Below, piece after piece: positions 4,933 through 6,590 of a DNA stretch of 6,590 nucleotides. The DNA is taken from the NCBI GenBank assembly GCA_947629635.1, contig CANREO010000051.1, positions 1 to 6,590 of the forward strand. Reading direction: 5' to 3'. Positions within the stretch are counted from its first letter, which is position 1. The number at the start of each line of letters is the position of its first letter. The notes beneath the pieces are model-generated. The model searched no databases. It was not told where the DNA came from and saw only the letters and a list, made by a program, of their open reading frames with translations. The position numbers and the translations under genes are program-made. The stretch comes from an uncultured Clostridia bacterium. GTDB taxonomy: Bacteria; Bacillota; Clostridia; Christensenellales; CAG-917.

Positions 4933-6590
4933 ATGGACAAAAATGCGGCGGCAAGATATGTAGAGTGCCCTAATTGCGGCAAACATCTCGATTGGTCGCG
5001 CTCTTATACTCAAAACGGCAGAAGATATTGCAAATGTTCCGGCTGCAGAATGGTTTATGAGGACAGCACGGGCATTTTTTCACCCGATGTGCAGGCTTAT
5101 CTTGTCAGCGGCGGCAATCAATACTCCGCAAGCGATTTCGAGGGCGCCATAAATGCTTACGACGCAGCGATAGAAAGAGACGCAACGTGTTATGAGGCGT
5201 ATTGGATGCGTCTGCTTGCCAAAAACGGGATCCGTTGCGAGAGAGACAACGGCTATAAACCCACTTGTTATAGAGCAAACGGCGAAAGCATTTTCGATCA
5301 ATCCGATTATAAACGCGCTTTGGAATATGCTCCCGAAGTTTTGCGCGCCGAATACGAGCAGCAGGCAAAAGAAATAGAGCGCATAAGAGAAGCCATTTAT
5401 AAAGAGAGCCAGACCGCCGAAAAATTCGATATATTTATATCTTTCAAACATCTTGACGACAACAAAGTGCCTACGGACGATTATAAGTATGCCTATGCGC
5501 TTTACAACAGGCTCACATCAAAAAAATATAAGGTGTTTTTCAGCCCGGAAACTTTGAAAAATTATGTCGGTACGGAATACGAACCGCACATTTTCAAAGC
5601 TTTGAGCACCGCCAAAGTATTTTTGCTGGTATGCTCCAAGAGCGATTATGTCATGTCCACTTGGGTGAAAAACGAATGGATGAGATACTTTGGCATGATG
5701 CAGGATCCAAAGTTATATGAGCAGGGCTTAAAGAGACCCGACACCTTTTTATTGCTGTATCCCAACGAAGTGCCTACAAATCTGCCGTCAAAAATCGCAA
5801 AAATTCAAGGGTTGGCGATAAACAATCCCGATTTTTATTCCACTTTTGACGAATGGTTGAGAAAATGTTTTGAAAAATATCCGTCTGAGATCACTATTCC
5901 CAGACGCAGTTTCGCCGATAAAAAGGAATTCGGAGTCAAAAAAAATCTCAACAATGTCCTTCAGATCCAACGTAAAGATTTTGTTGCCACGAAAGTCGAT
6001 ATAGACGTATCCAAGCAAATTGTAATAGTAAAAGATTTTTTAAGCAGACGCAACTTTGACGCGGCGGGCGCCATGTGCAAAGGCATTTTGGAAAAGAATC
6101 CCGATAGTTCGCTTGCCAAACTCTATCTAAAATATGCCGATGAAGGCATTGTCAACGATAATGATTTCATCACCGGTTATTCTATGCGAGGCAACACCGT
6201 GCGCTGGCTTTCTGAGATCCTTTCGCAATGCAAGGAGGAGGGCGCGTACACCCAAATCATCACGCTTGCTACCGACATTTGCGATCTTGCCATAGGCGAG
6301 CGCAACGCGCAAAAGATGATGGAGGCGTTTGAACTTATAATTCAGTGGGCGCCCGACAAAACCGTCAAACGAATTACGGAAAAGCTTTTCAATCTAAGTC
6401 GCAAGGTTGTCCAGGAAAACATCCGTAACGTAGGCGTTGCAAAGGCAATGTTCAATTGCGTGCTTAAGACGTTTACCAACGAGCAGGCGGAAGCATACGC
6501 CAAAGCCAATTTTGACTTTGCCAACGGACTAAGAGATGTGGGGCTTTTTGCCGATGCCGTCGAATATTACGACAGAGCGACGGATATAGT
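4933..6590 (+). CDS. zinc ribbon-TPR-TIR domain protein, cut by the window end
   Basis: 552 codons are visible with no stop, so the gene continues beyond the window. GGAGG at 4921-4925 lies 7 nt before the ATG. Domains in order: a zinc ribbon (C12/C15 with C33 or C35/C38), a TPR-like helical pair (~58-95, SDFEGAINAYDAAIERDA), a TIR domain from ~164 (FDIFISFKH, then KVFFSPETLKNYVGTEYEP and KVFLLVCSKSDYV), and further TPR-like helices (~361-405 and ~525-552, GLFADAVEYYDRATDI). The W244-x3-E248 motif matches the position of the catalytic glutamate in NAD-cleaving TIR domains, so enzyme activity is plausible. No signal peptide or membrane segment is seen, so it should be cytosolic. TIR proteins in bacteria commonly act in immunity by depleting NAD or making nucleotide signals; TPRs would handle partner sensing. 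It lies 60 nt after the ESCRT-like operon on the same strand, so it may be co-transcribed. Confidence 0.85.
   Translation, partial: MDKNAAARYVECPNCGKHLDWSRSYTQNGRRYCKCSGCRMVYEDSTGIFSPDVQAYLVSGGNQYSASDFEGAINAYDAAIERDATCYEAYWMRLLAKNGIRCERDNGYKPTCYRANGESIFDQSDYKRALEYAPEVLRAEYEQQAKEIERIREAIYKESQTAEKFDIFISFKHLDDNKVPTDDYKYAYALYNRLTSKKYKVFFSPETLKNYVGTEYEPHIFKALSTAKVFLLVCSKSDYVMSTWVKNEWMRYFGMMQDPKLYEQGLKRPDTFLLLYPNEVPTNLPSKIAKIQGLAINNPDFYSTFDEWLRKCFEKYPSEITIPRRSFADKKEFGVKKNLNNVLQIQRKDFVATKVDIDVSKQIVIVKDFLSRRNFDAAGAMCKGILEKNPDSSLAKLYLKYADEGIVNDNDFITGYSMRGNTVRWLSEILSQCKEEGAYTQIITLATDICDLAIGERNAQKMMEAFELIIQWAPDKTVKRITEKLFNLSRKVVQENIRNVGVAKAMFNCVLKTFTNEQAEAYAKANFDFANGLRDVGLFADAVEYYDRATDI

Noticed and set aside
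1..6590. CRISPR arrays, tRNA or rRNA genes, transposase genes or IS ends
   Set aside because: No regularly spaced repeats, cloverleaf-like segments or transposase motifs were seen on either strand.

Overview
The window looks like a bacterial chromosomal segment, most likely from a Clostridia-like Firmicute. The evidence is a consensus sigma-A-type promoter (TTGACA, 18 nt, TATAAT), strong GGAGG-type ribosome binding sites, tightly packed same-strand genes, a YdjI-type SPFH/zinc-ribbon protein and a CbbX/SpoVK-type AAA domain. The phylum is an inference. All six genes are on the + strand.

Layout: 1-268 is a gene-free leader with one excellent promoter (166-195), a weaker upstream -10 element and short repeats. 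Then come an SPFH protein with two C-terminal zinc ribbons (269-1282), a small helical protein of unknown function (1295-1630), a charged coiled-coil protein that may be a divergent ESCRT-III-like subunit (1639-2232), a protein strongly resembling eukaryotic CHMP1/CHMP2-type ESCRT-III (2235-2798), and a large protein with an N-terminal MIT-like domain followed by two AAA+ ATPase domains, the first CbbX/SpoVK-like and the second Vps4/Cdc48-like (2801-4741). Its last ~52 codons are displaced into another frame (to 4872) by an apparent one-base frameshift. The window ends inside a zinc-ribbon/TPR/TIR protein (4933 onward). Gaps between the first five genes are only 2-12 nt, so they should form one operon. 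The TIR gene follows after 60 nt that contain a perfect hairpin.

The main point of interest is a compact ESCRT-like membrane-remodelling module in a bacterium. It has an ESCRT-III-like filament protein ending in a MIM1-like tail, a putative second ESCRT-III-like subunit, and a Vps4-like ATPase carrying the MIT domain that would bind such a tail. It also has an SPFH membrane-scaffold protein, the kind of partner that bacterial PspA (an ESCRT-III superfamily member) has in the Bacillus PspA-YdjGHI operon. A TIR protein placed directly downstream suggests a link between membrane damage or remodelling and a TIR NADase or signalling output, possibly in phage defence or envelope stress. Domain assignments come from motif reading by eye; the functional model is inference.
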